Positions 29,351 through 37,010 of a stretch of 64,000 bases of DNA are shown one piece after another (position 1 is the first letter of the stretch; every line of letters starts with the position of its first letter). The stretch is from the NCBI RefSeq assembly GCF_013391635.1, contig NZ_JACAWU010000001.1:558001-622000 (forward strand). Reading direction: 5' to 3'. Made by a program: the position numbers and the translations under genes. Below the pieces are notes generated by a model. It was given only the letters and a program-made list of their open reading frames with translations. It searched no databases and had not been told where the DNA came from. Source of the stretch: Natronomonas gomsonensis. GTDB taxonomy: Archaea; Halobacteriota; Halobacteria; Halobacteriales; Haloarculaceae.

Positions 29351-30514
29351 ATGTCCGACAGCGCCGCCCGCGAACTCGGCCGCAAGAGCACCGGCCTCCC
29401 GACGTGGGCGACCGCTGTGCTGCTCGCCACTCTCGCGGTCGGAGGGGCCGTTTGGCTCGACATCATCGAGTTCGACCCGCTCGTCGTCGCCGGCCTCGCG
29501 CTGCTCGTCATCGCCATCGCTGCCGTCGCCAGTGCGGTCGAAATCGTCGAGGCCTACGAGAAGCGCGCCCTGACGGTGTTCGGCGAGTTTCGCGAACTGC
29601 TCGAACCCGGCCTCCACGTCGTCCCACCGTTCGTCTCCCGGACGTACCGCTTCGACATGCGGACCCAGACGCTCGACGTGCCGCGACAGGAGGCCATCAC
29701 GCAGGACAACTCGCCGGTCACCGCCGACGCCGTCGTCTACATTCGGGTGATGGACGCGAAACGGGCGTTCCTCGAAGTCGAAGATTACGAGCGTGCGACC
29801 TCGAACCTCGCCCAGACGACGCTCCGGGCGGCGCTGGGCGATATGGAACTCGACGAGACGCTGTCGAACCGCGCGCGCATCAACACCCGCATCCGGCGGG
29901 AACTAGAGGGGCCGACCGACGAGTGGGGCGTCCGCGTCGAGGCCGTCGAGGTCCGGGAGGTCAACCCCTCGCCGAAGGTCCAGGGCGCGATGGAACAGCA
30001 GACCGCCGCCGAGCGGCGACGACGGGCGATGATTCTGGAAGCCCAGGGCAATCGACGTTCGGCCATCGAGCGCGCCGAGGGTGACAAGACCGCGAACATC
30101 CTCGAAGCTCAGGGCGAAAAGCAGTCCCAGATTCTGGAGGCCCAGGGTGAGGCCATCTCGACCGTGCTGCGGGCGAAATCCGCCGAATCGATGGGCGAAC
30201 GCGCCATCGTCGAACGCGGGATGGAGACGTTGGAAAAGATCGGTACCGGCGAGTCGACGACGTTCGTCCTGCCACAGGAGATGACCTCGCTTCTGAGTCG
30301 CTACGGTCGACACCTCTCCGAGAGCGTCGACGACGGCGGGACGAACCTCCAGTCGCTCGATTTCGACGCCGAGACGCGGGAGTTACTCGGCATCGACGAC
30401 ATCGAGGAACTCGCCGCCGGCGACGGCGACGTGGAGTACGACATCGAGAGTGCGGACGTCGAGAGCGCCGACATCGAAAGCGAGGACCTCGAACTGGACG
30501 AAAGCGTCGAGTGA
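29351..30514 (+). CDS. SPFH/band-7 (stomatin-like) membrane protein
   Basis: A 387-residue protein. Two hydrophobic segments (about 17-36 and 43-65) precede an SPFH domain (about 66-240) with VEAYEKRALTVFGEFRELLE, RTYRFDMRTQTLDVPRQEAI and DAVVYIRVMDAKRA. A long helical region rich in EAQGEK/EAQGNR repeats follows, then an acidic C-terminal tail with DVES/DIES repeats. SPFH proteins form large membrane-bound oligomers that scaffold proteases or membrane domains. An NfeD partner, common for this family, is not adjacent. Its ATG is 58 bases after uvrA. Confidence 0.88.
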   Translation: MSDSAARELGRKSTGLPTWATAVLLATLAVGGAVWLDIIEFDPLVVAGLALLVIAIAAVASAVEIVEAYEKRALTVFGEFRELLEPGLHVVPPFVSRTYRFDMRTQTLDVPRQEAITQDNSPVTADAVVYIRVMDAKRAFLEVEDYERATSNLAQTTLRAALGDMELDETLSNRARINTRIRRELEGPTDEWGVRVEAVEVREVNPSPKVQGAMEQQTAAERRRRAMILEAQGNRRSAIERAEGDKTANILEAQGEKQSQILEAQGEAISTVLRAKSAESMGERAIVERGMETLEKIGTGESTTFVLPQEMTSLLSRYGRHLSESVDDGGTNLQSLDFDAETRELLGIDDIEELAAGDGDVEYDIESADVESADIESEDLELDESVE

Positions 30515-30531
30515 GGGCGGACCGGCCGTCT

Positions 30532-30942
30532 TCACAGCGCCGACCGAATCTTCTCTGCGACCTCCGTTCCATCTCCTTCGGTCAGCTCTCCAGCCGGCCA
30601 ACTGACTTCCACGTCGTCGTTCTCGTAGCGCGGCAGCACGTGGACGTGGGCGTGGAACACCTCCTGTCCGGCGGCTTCGCCGTTGGCCTGCAGGAGGTTC
30701 AGGCCGTCGAGGTCGAACGCCGTCTCGACCGCTTCGGCGACCGCTCGGGCGCTCCGGAACGTGTCGGCGACGAGGTCGCCGTCCATCTCGGTCAGCGTCT
30801 CGCGGTGGGGTTTCGGTACCACGAGCGCGTGACCGGGGTTCAGCGGCTCGATATCGAGGAAGGCGAGCGTGCGGTCGGTCTCGTGGAGTCGGTAGGCGGG
30901 CGCGTCACCGGCGACGATATCACAGAAGACGCAATCGGTCAT
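30532..30942 (-). CDS. HIT-family nucleotide hydrolase
   Basis: A 136-residue HIT (histidine triad) protein that hydrolyses or transfers nucleotides such as AMP-lysine or Ap4A. It has a zinc-like CVFCDIV N-terminus, ALVVPKPHRETLTEM, and the active triad HAHVHVLPRY. Size and motif spacing are standard for the branch. The start at 30942 (MTDCVFCDIV) is chosen over a frame from 30969. It is divergent from cbiT, with 128 bases between them. Confidence 0.9.
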   Translation of the reverse strand: MTDCVFCDIVAGDAPAYRLHETDRTLAFLDIEPLNPGHALVVPKPHRETLTEMDGDLVADTFRSARAVAEAVETAFDLDGLNLLQANGEAAGQEVFHAHVHVLPRYENDDVEVSWPAGELTEGDGTEVAEKIRSAL

Positions 30943-31024
30943 ACCGCCGACTGCGTGGGGCACCACCAAATGTGCTGTGTCGAGGGGAACAACCCCACCA
31001 GCGCGAATAGAAAGTAGAATTTAT

Positions 31025-31047
31025 CTAAAACAAGCAAAATTGTTTTA
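31025..31047 (+). promoter_or_regulatory. Palindromic operator over the cbiT promoter
   Basis: AAAACAA (31027-31033) and TTGTTTT (31040-31046) form a perfect 7-base inverted repeat around GCAAAA, preceded by CT. It lies 25-44 bases before the cbiT ATG and so covers the TATA position. The core CTAAAACAAGC recurs in other cobalamin-locus promoters, and ACAAGCAA/TTGT recurs before cbtB. Confidence 0.55.
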
Positions 31048-31070
31048 CCTGCGCCTGCAGTTGTAGCCCT

Positions 31071-31610
31071 ATGGCACGCGTAGCGCTTCCACACGACGCG
31101 AAGGCGGGGCCGACGAAGCCGGAGGTCCGGTCGGTGACCCTCGGGAAACTGGAGTTGGGCCCGACCGACCACTTCGTCGAGGTCGGCTCCTGTACCGGCG
31201 CGGTGACAGTCGAAGCCGCCCGGCAGGCCGGCCGAGTGACCGCGATAGAGCGGAAACCGAAACGGCTGGAGACGACCGAAAAGAACCTCGCGGCCAACGG
31301 AATCGACGGCGTCGAACTGGTCGAAAGGGAGGCCCCCGAGGGGTTGCCCGAGGACGCCGACGCCCTGTTTCTGGGTGGGTCGCGGAACTACGAGGAAGTC
31401 CTCGATTTCGCCGCCGAGACCGGAATCGACCGGGTCGTGATGAACGTCTCGCGGCTCGAAATCGCCGGCGACGCCGTCCGGGCGTTCCGCGAACGGGACC
31501 TCTTCGAGGAGGTCCTGCAGGTGCAGGTGTCGACGGGCTACGAACTCGCCGGTGCGACGAGTTTCGACTCGAACAACCCGGTGTACGTCATCGTCGGAGG
31601 GTCGGAATGA
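31071..31610 (+). CDS. cbiT: Cobalt-precorrin-6B C15-methyltransferase (decarboxylating)
   Basis: A 179-residue class I SAM methyltransferase of the CbiT family. It methylates C15 of the corrin precursor and removes the ring C acetate carboxyl in anaerobic cobalamin synthesis. SAM-binding glycine motif VEVGSCTGAVTVEAA and acidic loop ERKPKRLETTEKNL are visible; an AIDPS-like region is replaced by FLGGSRNYEEVLDF. It is the first gene of an eleven-gene plus-strand run. Its stop overlaps the ATG of cbiL (31607). The partner C5 enzyme CbiE is encoded separately at 47742. Confidence 0.9.
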   Translation: MARVALPHDAKAGPTKPEVRSVTLGKLELGPTDHFVEVGSCTGAVTVEAARQAGRVTAIERKPKRLETTEKNLAANGIDGVELVEREAPEGLPEDADALFLGGSRNYEEVLDFAAETGIDRVVMNVSRLEIAGDAVRAFRERDLFEEVLQVQVSTGYELAGATSFDSNNPVYVIVGGSE

Positions 31611-32371
31611 CGCTGTACGGCATCGGGTTGGGACCCGGCGACGCCGGGCTGATTACGGTCCGAGGTCGGGAACTGCTGGAGTCAGCCGACGTGGTGTACA
31701 CCCCCGGTCGGCTCTCCCGCAACGTCGCATGCGAGTACGTCGCCGAATCCCAGCTCGGCGACCTGGACTTTCCGATGACACGCGACGAAGACGAACTCCG
31801 GCGAGCCTGGAAGGCCGCCGCCGAGGAGGTCGCACCACGCGCCGAGGACGGAACCGCGGCGTTCGTCACGCTGGGCGACCCCAACGTCTACTCGACGTTC
31901 GGCCACCTGCGCCGAACCCTAAAGCGGTTCCACCCCGACGTCGACCTCGAAGTCGTTCCGGGCGTCTCGACGGTGACGGCGTTCGCGACGGCGCTCGACG
32001 TCGAAATCACGGCCGGGTCGGACCTCGTGTTGCGGGAGGCCGCAAACGGTGCCGCCCCCGTCGGTCCCGACCGACTCGTGTTGTTCAAGGTGACCGACGT
32101 GCCCGCGACCCACGAGAAGCTCCTCGAGGCCGGCTACGACGTGACCTACGGCCGGCGGCTGTTCATGGACGGCCACGAATCGGTAGTGACTGACGACACC
32201 GACCGACTGGCCGAACGCGACTACTACACCGTCGCCTACGCCGAGAAGCCGGGCGCCGGCGAGGAGCCGGCGACCGCCGCGTTCGGTCGAGAGACGACCG
32301 CCGACGGCGGTGTCCACCGAGAAGAAATCGCCACGGCGGAATCGGTGGGGGAGGAAATCCACGATGACTGA
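31607..32371 (+). CDS. cbiL: Cobalt-factor II C20-methyltransferase
   Basis: A 254-residue tetrapyrrole methylase (CbiL/CobI). Conserved parts are the N-terminal YGIGLGPGDAGLITVRG, ADVVYTPGRLSRN, the LGDPNVYSTFGHL SAM/substrate loop, and VVPGVSTVTAFATAL. The C20-methylation is the first step after cobalt-factor II formation. Translationally coupled on both sides: it overlaps cbiT by four bases, and the cbiF ATG (32364) lies inside its end. Its C-terminal tail is acidic and low-complexity. Confidence 0.9.
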   Translation: MTLYGIGLGPGDAGLITVRGRELLESADVVYTPGRLSRNVACEYVAESQLGDLDFPMTRDEDELRRAWKAAAEEVAPRAEDGTAAFVTLGDPNVYSTFGHLRRTLKRFHPDVDLEVVPGVSTVTAFATALDVEITAGSDLVLREAANGAAPVGPDRLVLFKVTDVPATHEKLLEAGYDVTYGRRLFMDGHESVVTDDTDRLAERDYYTVAYAEKPGAGEEPATAAFGRETTADGGVHREEIATAESVGEEIHDD

Positions 32372-33251
32372 CGACACCGACCCCCAACGCGCCATCGACG
32401 CCGAGCGCGAGAAACACGCCCACGAACGCGACGCCCGCGTCTACGACCACACCGCGGGCGACGAACAGGAGGGCATCCCCTTCGTCGGCGCCGGACCGGG
32501 CGACCCCCGGCTTCTGACCGTCGCCGGCAAGGAAGCGCTCGAATCGGCCGACCTCGTGGTCCACGCCGGCTCGTTGGTCAACAGCGAACTGCTGGAGGCG
32601 TACTGTGCGGACGCCGAGTTAGTCAACAGCGTCGGCAAGGACCTCGAAGAGCTGATTCCCCTCATGCGTGACGCCCACGAGGACGGACGCGAGGTCGTCC
32701 GCCTCCACTCGGGGGACCCCGCGATTTACGGCGCCGCCTTAGAGCAGATGGACGCCTTGGAACACGAGGACGTTCCCACCTACCTCGTTCCGGGCGTCAC
32801 CTCGGCGTTCGCCGCCAGCGCGACCCTCCGGACGCAGTTGACGCTCAACGAGACGGCCAACCACGTCGCATTCACCAGACCACAGGGAAAGACGCTGGAC
32901 CCCGAAGACGACCACATCGCGGAGTTCGTCGAGATGGGCGACGTGACGACCTGTATCTACCTCGGGACCCACGCCGTCGGCGATACGATGGACCGCCTGC
33001 TGGAGGACGGCGTCGACCCCGAGACACCCGTCACGGTGGTGTACCACGCCTCCTGGCCCGACGAGGACGTAATCGAGGGCACCGTCGCCGACATCGGCGA
33101 GAAACTGGCCGAGGCGGGCTACCGCGCCTCGGCGATGGTGCTCGTCGGCGAGGCGGCCGCGGGCGCCGGCTACGAGCGGTCGTACCTGTACGGCGACTGG
33201 GCGAACCGGAGCGAAAACGACGCGAGCGACACCGCGGAGAGCGACGACTGA
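32364..33251 (+). CDS. cbiF: Cobalt-precorrin-4 C11-methyltransferase
   Basis: A 295-residue tetrapyrrole methylase of the CbiF/CobM type. An extra acidic N-terminus of about 35 residues precedes the core FVGAGPGDPRLLTVAGKEAL. The substrate pocket reads ADLVVHAGSLVNSELL, with LHSGDPAIYGA, YLVPGVTSAFAASA and the YLGTHAVGDTM segment. It methylates C11 before the ring-opening step done by CbiG. The ATG at 32364 overlaps the cbiL stop, and frames beginning earlier belong to cbiL. The acidic ends are typical of haloarchaeal versions. Confidence 0.92.
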   Translation: MTDDTDPQRAIDAEREKHAHERDARVYDHTAGDEQEGIPFVGAGPGDPRLLTVAGKEALESADLVVHAGSLVNSELLEAYCADAELVNSVGKDLEELIPLMRDAHEDGREVVRLHSGDPAIYGAALEQMDALEHEDVPTYLVPGVTSAFAASATLRTQLTLNETANHVAFTRPQGKTLDPEDDHIAEFVEMGDVTTCIYLGTHAVGDTMDRLLEDGVDPETPVTVVYHASWPDEDVIEGTVADIGEKLAEAGYRASAMVLVGEAAAGAGYERSYLYGDWANRSENDASDTAESDD

Positions 33252-33252
33252 C

Positions 33253-34275
33253 ATGAGCACCGACAACGACACCGACAGCAGCGACGGCGGGAAGGCGAGC
33301 GAAGCGAGCCGACCCTCGTCGGACGATGCGTCCGACGGCGGCCACTGCTCGACACCCGACTCCGACGGCGAAGTCGCAGAGGAGATCGCCATCGTCAGTT
33401 TCGAGCGGAAACTGCCGGTCGCGGAGGACATCAAGGAGGAACTGGCCGACGACTACGACGCCATCGACATCATCGAGTATCACGGCGATGTGTTCGAAGA
33501 GCACTGGGGCGCCTACGACTGCTTCGTCGGCCTGATGGCCTCCGGCATCGCGATGCGGAAGACAGCACACCTTCTCGACGACAAGTGGGACGACCCCGCA
33601 CTCGTCGTCGTCGACGAGGCGTTGACGTGGGCCATCCCGATAACGGGCGGCCACCACGGTGCCAATCAGGTCGCCTACGACCTCTCGAAGATGGGCGCCG
33701 TCCCGGCGATGACCACCGCCTCGGAAGCGGCGGGCAAACAGGGCATCGAGTCGAAGGCCAAAGCCCTCGACGCCCACGTCGTCAACGGCGATTCGACGGT
33801 GGCGACGAACCTCGCGGTGTTGAACGACGACATCGAGGCGGTCGAACGCCTCGACGGCCCCCGAGCAGTCCTCGTGGGCGACGACGTGACCGTCATGAAA
33901 CGCAACGACGACGGCGTCGTTCTTGGAACCGGCACCGTCGACGGCGTGAAGAAAGAGCAGGTGCTGGACGCGTGGGAGGCCGCGCTTTCTGACCTCGACC
34001 TTGACTTCTCGGACGTCGAGTTCGTCGCCACCGCCACCCGAAAGGAGGGCGAGGAAGGGCTCTACGAGGCCGCCCAGGAGATAGGCGCCGGCGTCGTTCT
34101 GTTCGAGAAGGAGACGCTGTTGGAGTTCGAGGGGCCGACCCCATCGCGAGCGAAGGAACTCATCGGCTGGCCTGGCATCGCCGAGGCGTCGGCGATTGCC
34201 GGCGGCCGCGAACACGAACTGGCGCGCGAAAAGGAGCGCTTCGACGAGGCCGTGACCGTGGCGGTGGGTCGGTGA
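33253..34275 (+). CDS. cbiG: Cobalt-precorrin-5A hydrolase CbiG
   Basis: A 340-residue CbiG, which opens the delta-lactone and releases acetaldehyde from cobalt-precorrin-5A. After a low-complexity Ser/Asp-rich leader of about 42 residues come the CbiG N domain (GAYDCFVGLMASGIAMRKTA), the mid segment with ALTWAIPITGGHHGANQVAY, and the C domain (FVATATRKEGEEGLYEAAQE, ending AIAGGREHELAREKERF). It starts 1 base after cbiF and its TGA overlaps the cbiH1 ATG. Confidence 0.92.
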   Translation: MSTDNDTDSSDGGKASEASRPSSDDASDGGHCSTPDSDGEVAEEIAIVSFERKLPVAEDIKEELADDYDAIDIIEYHGDVFEEHWGAYDCFVGLMASGIAMRKTAHLLDDKWDDPALVVVDEALTWAIPITGGHHGANQVAYDLSKMGAVPAMTTASEAAGKQGIESKAKALDAHVVNGDSTVATNLAVLNDDIEAVERLDGPRAVLVGDDVTVMKRNDDGVVLGTGTVDGVKKEQVLDAWEAALSDLDLDFSDVEFVATATRKEGEEGLYEAAQEIGAGVVLFEKETLLEFEGPTPSRAKELIGWPGIAEASAIAGGREHELAREKERFDEAVTVAVGR

Positions 34276-35135
34276 TGGCGGGGAAAACGAACGCAGACAC
34301 CGACGAGTACGGCACGCTGTACGTCGTCGGCATCGGCCCGGGCCTGCCGCACGCGATGACACAGCGGGCCCGCGACGTGATTCGAACCGCCGACTGCGTC
34401 ATCGCCTCGAACCTCTATCAGGAGTTCCTCCGGCAGGACGGAACGATTCCGCCGGAGGCGGCGACCGATGGCGGGGCCGCCACCACGCCAACCGGCGACG
34501 AACAGGAAATCGTTCGCTCGTCGATGGGCCAACAGGTCGAATTGACCCAAGAGGCCTTCGAACGCGTCCGAGACGGACAGGACGTAGCCCACGTCTCCGG
34601 CGGCGACCCGAACGTCTACGGGAAGTCCGATTTGGTCTTCCTGATGGCCGAAGAGGAGGAGGCGTACGACGTTCCAATCGAAATCGTCCCCGGCGTGACC
34701 GCGGCGCTCGGCGGCGCGGCGAACCTCGGCGCGCCACTGAGTAACGACTTCTGTACGGTCTCGCTGTCCGATAAGTGGCGGGGCTGGGATGAAATCGCCG
34801 AGAAACTCCGGGCCGCCGCGATTTCGGGGTTCGTCATCGTCCTGTACAACTGCTGGCGCGACTACGTGCGGGCCATCGAAGTCGTCCGCGAACAGCGAGC
34901 CGACGACGTGCCGGTCGCCATCTTCAACGACGCCGGCCGCGGCGAGGCCGGCCGCAACCTCGATGACGAGACCCACACCATCACGACACTCGGGGAGGCC
35001 ACCCAATTCGACGAGCAGGTCGGCGGGATGGGCACCTCGATTCTCATCGGCACCCACGAGAGCCACGAGTGGCGCAACGACCACGGCGAGTACCTCGTGA
35101 CGCCGCGCGGCGGCCGCGAGGTGGAGGACTTCTGA
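34275..35135 (+). CDS. cbiH: Precorrin-3B C17-methyltransferase-type protein, copy 1
   Basis: A 286-residue tetrapyrrole methylase of the CbiH/CobJ ring-contraction family. Core motifs are LYVVGIGPGLPHAMTQRARD, HVSGGDPNVYGKSDL, EIVPGVTAALGGAANLGAPL and SLSDKWRGWDEIAEKL. Unlike the neighbouring copy it lacks the usual GYxxYxDL signature after the first strand and instead reads IASNLYQEFLRQDG, so the two may have split the reaction or differ in substrate. It overlaps cbiG by one base and ends two bases before cbiH2. Confidence 0.85.
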   Translation: MAGKTNADTDEYGTLYVVGIGPGLPHAMTQRARDVIRTADCVIASNLYQEFLRQDGTIPPEAATDGGAATTPTGDEQEIVRSSMGQQVELTQEAFERVRDGQDVAHVSGGDPNVYGKSDLVFLMAEEEEAYDVPIEIVPGVTAALGGAANLGAPLSNDFCTVSLSDKWRGWDEIAEKLRAAAISGFVIVLYNCWRDYVRAIEVVREQRADDVPVAIFNDAGRGEAGRNLDDETHTITTLGEATQFDEQVGGMGTSILIGTHESHEWRNDHGEYLVTPRGGREVEDF

Positions 35136-35137
35136 CA

Positions 35138-36109
35138 ATGAGCACCGACGACACTACGGATACGGCAGCAGCATCGGCGACGGAAACCGAATCGAAGTGT
35201 GGCGCTTCGAGCACCGACACCAGCACGGAGTCGAAGTGCGGTGCCTCGAAGACTGATTCCTCGCCGTCCTCGACGTGCGGCGCCTCCACGAACGACGAGA
35301 AGGAGGTCGGCGCCACCGTCGAGGACTTCGAGGGCGACCCCGGCCGACTGCTGGCAGTCGGTCTCGGCCCGGGCGAACCGGAGGGGATGACCGCCCGCGC
35401 GAAGGCGGCGCTGGCCGACGCCGAACACATCGTCGGCTACACGACCTACATCGACCTCCTGCCCGACGACATCACCGACCAAGCCGACGACATCTACTCG
35501 ACGCCGATGTGCGGGGAAGTCTCCCGAACCGAGGAGGCCATCGACCGCGCGCTGGCTGGCAACGACGTGGCCATCGTCGGGTCGGGCGACCCGAACGTCT
35601 ACGCGCTCGCGGGGTTGGCACTGGAAATCCTCGAATCGAAGGGCGGCACCGCCTCGGCGGTCGACTTCGAGGTCGTGCCGGGCGTCCCCGCAGCGCAGTC
35701 CTGTGGGGCGCGTCTCGGCGCCCCGCTGGTCAACGACACCGTCTCGGTGTCGCTGTCGGACCACCTCACGCCGATGGAAGACATCGAATCGCGTCTCCAC
35801 GCCGTCGCCCCGGAGGGGTTCACCATCGCCATCTACAACCCCTGGAGCCGAAAGCGTCGGGAGAACTTCCAGCGCTGCTGTGAGATCCTGCTGGAGCACC
35901 GCGACCCCGAGACGCCGGTCGGCATCGTCCACGGCGCCTCCCGGGAGGACGAGGCGACCCGAATCACGGACCTCGGAACCCTCCCCGAACTCGGCGAGGA
36001 GGACATCGTCGACATGACGACGACCATCGTCGTCGGCAACGAGGAGACGTACGTGTGGGACGGCCGGATGGTCACCCCGCGCGGCTACGAGACGAAGTAC
36101 GACTACTGA
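35138..36109 (+). CDS. cbiH: Precorrin-3B C17-methyltransferase-type protein, copy 2, with Cys-repeat N-terminus
   Basis: A 323-residue CbiH paralogue. Residues 1-50 are a low-complexity leader with three copies of an S-K/T-C-G-A-S motif (ESKCGASST, ESKCGASK, SSTCGAST). The methylase core begins at LLAVGLGPGEPEGMTARAKA and keeps the classic IVGYTTYIDLLPD, VGSGDPNVYALAGL and LSDHLTPMEDIESRL segments. It should perform C17 methylation and ring contraction of cobalt-precorrin-3. A small ferredoxin gene follows after two bases. Three spaced cysteines in the leader could bind a metal or cluster; this is inference. Confidence 0.88.
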   Translation: MSTDDTTDTAAASATETESKCGASSTDTSTESKCGASKTDSSPSSTCGASTNDEKEVGATVEDFEGDPGRLLAVGLGPGEPEGMTARAKAALADAEHIVGYTTYIDLLPDDITDQADDIYSTPMCGEVSRTEEAIDRALAGNDVAIVGSGDPNVYALAGLALEILESKGGTASAVDFEVVPGVPAAQSCGARLGAPLVNDTVSVSLSDHLTPMEDIESRLHAVAPEGFTIAIYNPWSRKRRENFQRCCEILLEHRDPETPVGIVHGASREDEATRITDLGTLPELGEEDIVDMTTTIVVGNEETYVWDGRMVTPRGYETKYDY

Positions 36110-36111
36110 CG

Positions 36112-36345
36112 ATGACCGAATACACCGTTTCAGTCGACTTGGAGGCGTGTGACGGCGTCTTCGCCTGTCTCGTCCGCGACGGACGCTTCGCTGAGGCCGA
36201 CGACGGCCTCGTGACGCTGCCCGGTGGGGACCGTGAGGAGGGTAGACTCACTGCAACGTTCGACGACGGCGACCGCGAGGACGCCGAGCAGGCCGCTGCC
36301 GCCTGTCCGCTGGACGCGATTTCGGTGGAGGAGGTGGAACCGTGA
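36112..36345 (+). CDS. Small ferredoxin-like protein of the cobalamin operon
   Basis: A 77-residue acidic protein with a ferredoxin layout: C13 and C19 in EACDGVFACLVRDGRF and C65 in AAAACPLDAISVEE. Only three cluster cysteines are present, as in [3Fe-4S]-type single-cluster ferredoxins. It probably donates electrons to, or assists, a corrin-ring enzyme such as CbiH or the missing reductase step (no CbiJ is visible in this window). It is coupled: two bases after cbiH2, and its TGA overlaps the GTG of the next gene. Confidence 0.75.
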   Translation: MTEYTVSVDLEACDGVFACLVRDGRFAEADDGLVTLPGGDREEGRLTATFDDGDREDAEQAAAACPLDAISVEEVEP

Positions 36346-37010
36346 GCGTCGAGACCGGCGCGCCGCGGAACCTGCTGGATGCCCACCCCGAGACGGCGTA
36401 CTTCTGGGGCCGCGTCATCGGCGACGGCGAGGTGACGAGCGATGGCGTGACCGTCCGGACGAACGACGAGACGGCCGCCGAGCGTCTCGCCGCCATCGCG
36501 GGTGCCGACGGCGTCGACCACCGCATCGTCGACCGCGAGTACGCCCACGACACCTCGATTACGCGCGCCGCGGACACCTACACGGTACAGTCACTCGGGG
36601 GTGTCGGCGACCGCGCGGCCGCCGCGCTCGGACTCCCCTTCGAGGGCGAATCGGGCGGCTATCGTCTCGATTCGTTCACGGAATTCGACCGACAACTGCT
36701 CCGCGGCCTGCTGGAGGGGTGTGGGACGGTCTGTTTCAAGTCCTCTGACGGCACCGTCGGCGTCTCCTTCGTCCACGACGACAGAAAGGCGCTGGACCGA
36801 ACCCGAGGCCTGCTCGATTCGGCGGCCGTCGAGGCGCCACACGGCGACATTTCGGAAACGTCGTCGGGCGGTTACTGGTTCGGTCTCGACGACGACGCTG
36901 CGCCGGCGTTCGGCGAGTGGGTGTACGTCGGCAGCGAGAACTCCGGACTGTTCGCCCCGAGTCGCCGGCGAAAACTTCGCCGGAGCGTCGAGCAAGCGGA
37001 GGGGTACTGA
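36342..37010 (+). CDS. LAGLIDADG-fold-like cobalamin operon protein
   Basis: A 222-residue protein, start GTG at 36342 overlapping the ferredoxin stop. Two segments look like the paired LAGLIDADG helices of homing endonucleases: YFWGRVIGDGEVTSDG (D28 kept) and LLRGLLEGCGTVCFKSSDG, where the catalytic acid is replaced by C127. After each comes the expected beta-strand pattern (VTVRTNDETAAERL, VGVSFVHDDRKALDR). No intein splice motifs are present. It sits inside the cbi operon with overlaps on both sides, so it appears domesticated. Its function is unknown; a role in RNA/DNA binding or corrin metabolism is possible. Confidence 0.7.
   Translation: MSVETGAPRNLLDAHPETAYFWGRVIGDGEVTSDGVTVRTNDETAAERLAAIAGADGVDHRIVDREYAHDTSITRAADTYTVQSLGGVGDRAAAALGLPFEGESGGYRLDSFTEFDRQLLRGLLEGCGTVCFKSSDGTVGVSFVHDDRKALDRTRGLLDSAAVEAPHGDISETSSGGYWFGLDDDAAPAFGEWVYVGSENSGLFAPSRRRKLRRSVEQAEGY

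Noticed and set aside
36342-37010. An intein or active homing endonuclease in the cobalamin operon
   Set aside because: No splice-junction Cys/Ser and His-Asn blocks, no host protein split around it, and the second LAGLIDADG acid is missing.
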